Shown here: positions 5,549 through 8,213 of the stretch, piece by piece
Layout of the letters: the number at the start of each line of letters is the position of its first letter
Position numbering within the stretch: the stretch's first letter is position 1
Source: Gemmatimonadales bacterium UBA2960
Lineage (GTDB): Bacteria > Gemmatimonadota > Gemmatimonadetes > Longimicrobiales > Gaopeijiaceae
Length of the DNA: 8,213 bases
Reading direction: 5' to 3'
Assembly (NCBI GenBank): GCA_002348465.1
Contig: DEBI01000078.1
Location: forward strand, 8,724-16,936
Notes under the pieces: model-generated
What the model was told of the DNA's origin: nothing
The model's input: the letters and a program-made list of their open reading frames with translations, nothing else
The model's database searches: none
Program-made: the position numbers and the translations under genes

Positions 5549-5596
5549 CGACGGGCTTTTCAAGGGGACAACCTTAACGCTACTGAGCTACCGTCG
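5549..5596 (-). other. Foldable RNA leader upstream of infA
   Basis: On the minus strand the bases directly after the stop codon of the upstream gene can form a closed structure. CGACGG (plus 5591-5596) pairs with CCGTCG (plus 5549-5554) and, after a two-base bulge, GCT pairs with AGC. Inside sits a small hairpin, AAGG with CCTT, with a 6-base loop. No T-tract follows, so it does not look like an intrinsic terminator. It could be a leader element of infA or a 3' structure of the upstream mRNA. The pairing is seen by eye only. Confidence 0.4.
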
Positions 5597-8065
5597 CTAC
5601 AGGCGGAACCGATAGCTGAGTTTGACGAAAAGTCCGTCTTCTGTCGGATAAACGTCTTCGAAGCCAAACGCTCTGGCGTCAACCATCTGACGTGTGTAGC
5701 CGAAAAAGAACACGGTTCCCGGCGATGGTTCGTAACCTAGGAGACCTTCGATTCTAAAATCGTTATTCGAGCCGCCCGAGCGTGGAGAGCAGTCGTCACC
5801 TACACACCCAATTAAAGGTAGACTCACTAAACCATCCTGAAGCGCTATCGATTCTTGGCTTCCGTACTCGAAAATACTCCGTAAGAAAAAAGATCTTGAA
5901 AACTGGTATCGTAGCTTCGCTCTAGGAATGATGGCGCTCGAGTGCTGAACACCGTCACTTCGACGGGTCAGGCGACTCCAGTTCGCTCCAACCTCAGCCG
6001 ACACCGACCGCGTTGGGTATAGATTCAGGCGGGCCTCTCCGGAAAAGGAATTGGCAGGCTCGACAGCCACATCGTACCACCTGTCAAAGATAGGTCTTTG
6101 ACTGCGAGTCAAACGTACGTTGCCTCTAATCTTCTCCCACTTATTGACCCATATTCCAACAGTTGCGCTCGGGAGTGCATCAAAAAGTTCTTGGTCTGGA
6201 CGGAACGGCCGCTTTCCACCCACTGGATCCTTCACAAACAAGCCTTCATACTGCTCGGGCTGAAAGACAAACCTAGAGAACTTATAGTTTGCCCAAACAG
6301 TCACATTGTTCTTGAAGCTAAACCTGCTGCTGAGTTGGACTTCTCCTTCCTCCAATCCCTCACCACGCCAGAAGCTTTCATGGTCCCAGAAAGCCTTAAC
6401 CTCGAGAGATGGACCAATTGATTCAAAAAAAGCCCCGCGCTGCCCGAACCACGTGTAGGATAGTCGCGAATTCGCCTGGGCGGTTCCTATCCGCTGAAAA
6501 AACCCACTCCCTGGCTTGAAACTCTGCTGAGTGTCTTCAAATTCGGCATTTAGCTGGAACGTCCTCCCGGCTCGCTCAAAACGCAAAGAACCCATTGTTC
6601 CATCCTGCCTATCCCTTAGCACCGCGTCGTTGGTAAAGCTCCGAGCGCCCATTGCGGTGAAGGTGTAGCGGCCACCAACCTGGATACGAGCATCAGCTCC
6701 CAACACACGATTAAAATCAGTAGAATTTGACGTACGATCCGTGTAGACCGCTCCGATTGTAGAAGAGGTGCCCAAGTCTGCGCGTGCTCTCAGAAGATTT
6801 ACATAGACATCCTCCCGACCCACTGAAAACGTTTCGTCAATCGCTCCCAGGTAACCGACACTTAACCCACCGATTTTACCGGTCAGCTTTCCGCCAGCGA
6901 TCGGATTCTGAATCGTGCGCGTGTATACAAGCTGTTTGGGCATACCGAAGATTTCGGTCCCTTCAAGAAAGAATGGACGAGCTTCTGGGTAAAAAAGTGC
7001 GAAGCGTTCGTTGATCTGAACCTGGCCAGCATCTGCCTCAACCTGGCTGAAATCCGGATTGAAGGTGCCATCAAGCGTCAAGTTGGACGTTATACCGTAC
7101 GTGGCATTGAACCCAAACTCTCCGGTTGGGTTAGCATGAACGAAGTTATCACTCTCGTCGACGGATCCGTTTCGTGAACCGGTGACGAATGGGTTGACCT
7201 CCATAAACAGGCCCATGTCCAACCCCCGCAGCCCATTCAACTTACCCGCCTGAGCCAAGCGATTCGCCACTGAGGCTGTTATTGGAGCCCACGAACTCTC
7301 ATAGCCGTTCCGCTGAATCTTGCGCTCTACCTGAAGGCCCCAGGACTGCTCGGCAAGCTCAGGAAACCGAAGGCTTTTGAACGGAATCCGGATCTCAGCC
7401 TGATAGCCCCACGGAGTTAGTTCTGCATCAGATTCCCACAGGAAATCTGGGTTGTCATCAATCGGTGAAAACATTCCCCGCCCGCGACGGCCTGTACCGC
7501 CTCCTATTTCATTCCAAAGCCCGTCATGCTGGACACCATAAGGGTTAACTGTGAACACATAGGCTCTTCGCTGATCATCAAACGTGTCAAGAATGAAGCG
7601 AACGTAGTCATCCGTATATGTGTAACTATCCCTATCTGTTAGCGTCGCTCTTATTAAGGCAGGGCTTTCGTCGAAAGCCTTTACAGCGAAGTAAATCGCT
7701 TCAGCGTCTACAAGCACTAGAATGTGAGTATCCTGGGTCGCCTCCGATCCCTCTATCGGACTAAACTGAGTGAACCCGTCTAGCAGAACGGCGTGCTCCC
7801 ACGCCTCGTCATCGAGGCGTCCGTCTACTTTGATCCCGGCATCCTCAACAGCAGGGGTCTCGACCTCAAGATCGCTCGGGGATCCAGGCTGGGCCCAAGA
7901 CTCATGAATTCGATCACCGGGGCCGGGCAACGCTAGCACACTGTAGGTGGGCTCTTTCTCAACTGAGTTCGCGGACAACGCTCCAGCAATGGCGAGCTGA
8001 AAGAGAATCGAAGTCATTGGGGGGGCCCGACGGTTCGAGATGGCGTCGCGGAACTCAGCCCGCAA
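5597..8065 (-). CDS. Outer-membrane protein with CBM9-like domain and DUF5916 beta-barrel
   Basis: This is an 822-residue envelope protein. The N-terminus has an arginine-containing segment followed by the hydrophobic ILFQLAIAGALSA, a Sec signal peptide. Residues about 77-285 form a CBM9-like beta-sandwich, with the signature DGRLDDEAWEHA at 81-92 and the typical TDDYVRFILDTF and WGLQVERKI strands. Two hallmark blocks of DUF5916 follow: FNPDFSQVEAD (335-345) and RPFFLEGTEIF (363-373). From about 300 onward there are many alternating amphipathic strands, ending in GLFVKLSYRFRL, which looks like an outer-membrane beta-barrel C-terminus. Cysteines at 754 and 759 probably form a loop disulfide. 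The family is common in Bacteroidota, Gemmatimonadota and Acidobacteriota, and its substrate is not established. The start is uncertain. TTG 8065 gives a positively charged signal-peptide n-region. ATG 8017 gives a shorter n-region without charge. Neither has a Shine-Dalgarno. Confidence 0.9.
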   Translation of the reverse strand: MRAEFRDAISNRRAPPMTSILFQLAIAGALSANSVEKEPTYSVLALPGPGDRIHESWAQPGSPSDLEVETPAVEDAGIKVDGRLDDEAWEHAVLLDGFTQFSPIEGSEATQDTHILVLVDAEAIYFAVKAFDESPALIRATLTDRDSYTYTDDYVRFILDTFDDQRRAYVFTVNPYGVQHDGLWNEIGGGTGRRGRGMFSPIDDNPDFLWESDAELTPWGYQAEIRIPFKSLRFPELAEQSWGLQVERKIQRNGYESSWAPITASVANRLAQAGKLNGLRGLDMGLFMEVNPFVTGSRNGSVDESDNFVHANPTGEFGFNATYGITSNLTLDGTFNPDFSQVEADAGQVQINERFALFYPEARPFFLEGTEIFGMPKQLVYTRTIQNPIAGGKLTGKIGGLSVGYLGAIDETFSVGREDVYVNLLRARADLGTSSTIGAVYTDRTSNSTDFNRVLGADARIQVGGRYTFTAMGARSFTNDAVLRDRQDGTMGSLRFERAGRTFQLNAEFEDTQQSFKPGSGFFQRIGTAQANSRLSYTWFGQRGAFFESIGPSLEVKAFWDHESFWRGEGLEEGEVQLSSRFSFKNNVTVWANYKFSRFVFQPEQYEGLFVKDPVGGKRPFRPDQELFDALPSATVGIWVNKWEKIRGNVRLTRSQRPIFDRWYDVAVEPANSFSGEARLNLYPTRSVSAEVGANWSRLTRRSDGVQHSSAIIPRAKLRYQFSRSFFLRSIFEYGSQESIALQDGLVSLPLIGCVGDDCSPRSGGSNNDFRIEGLLGYEPSPGTVFFFGYTRQMVDARAFGFEDVYPTEDGLFVKLSYRFRL

Positions 8066-8213
8066 GCTTAGGGAATAGATATCTTTCGGCTTCTTTCATG
8101 ACACCTAGAACTAATACCCTGCTGAGAAAGCTTACACCCTGTGACTCTTAACCGTTACTCGGATTCGGAAAAGAGGGCTCTCGGATCATCGTTTCGCTCA
8201 GGCGAAGCGCTTA
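8066..8213. other. Upstream region of the DUF5916 gene, to window edge
   Basis: No gene is evident in these 148 bases. On the minus strand there is a short upstream frame (ATG 8099, see findings), a TATTAG that could be a -10 but lacks a good -35, and, near the edge, a TTCGC/GCGAA hairpin at about 8190-8205. The promoter of the outer-membrane protein gene should be here, but I cannot place it. Confidence 0.4.

Noticed and set aside
5509..5596. A tRNA on the minus strand, suggested by GGTAGCTCAGTAGCG
   Set aside because: The segment resembles a D-arm only superficially. There is no T-loop GTTCRA motif, no proper anticodon arm and no 7-bp acceptor stem with CCA-type geometry.
8170..8213. Terminator of an upstream gene near the window edge
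   Set aside because: The TTCGC/GCGAA hairpin is only five base pairs and has no T-tract. The TAA at the edge cannot be assigned to a gene from what is visible.

Overview
The window is an ordinary-looking bacterial chromosome segment with mixed gene orientation. It probably comes from a Gram-negative, outer-membrane-bearing lineage. I favour Gemmatimonadota or a related group of the FCB/Acidobacteria type. This rests on the combination of a large CBM9-like/DUF5916 outer-membrane protein, a standalone infA outside a ribosomal-protein operon, a Thermus-like class I aspartate aminotransferase, and a DEAD-box-derived protein carrying a DbpA RNA-binding domain. The assignment is inference; nothing here is a marker that fixes the phylum.

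Left part (1-2027): the first 78 bases hold the N-terminus of a DEAD-box RNA helicase leaving the window on the minus strand. After a 223-base divergent gap comes a low-molecular-weight protein tyrosine phosphatase on the plus strand. It converges on a PLP-dependent aspartate aminotransferase on the minus strand.

Middle part (2028-4593): a tight three-gene plus-strand operon starts only 53 bases from the aminotransferase start codon. It encodes a DsbA/HCCA-isomerase-fold protein whose CxxC active site is replaced by DPAS, a 100-residue protein I do not recognise, and a 510-residue DEAD-box-like protein. In the last, the Walker A lysine, the DEAD box, the SAT motif and motif VI are all eroded, while the Q motif and the C-terminal DbpA RNA-binding domain are preserved. 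A strong intrinsic terminator closes the operon. Two of the three proteins are apparently catalytically dead versions of well-known enzyme folds, which makes this operon the most unusual part of the window.

Right part (4594-8213): all genes are on the minus strand. In transcription order they are a signal-peptide-bearing outer-membrane CBM9-like/DUF5916 beta-barrel protein, translation initiation factor IF-1 preceded by a foldable leader, and a histone-like HU protein with its own recognisable sigma70-type promoter. HU and the pseudohelicase operon converge on a hairpin-rich 110-base region.

Functionally the window mixes RNA/translation genes (the helicase N-terminus, the pseudohelicase, IF-1), nucleoid structure (HU), amino-acid metabolism and an envelope protein. 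I see no mobile elements, CRISPR arrays, tRNA or rRNA genes, or defence systems.
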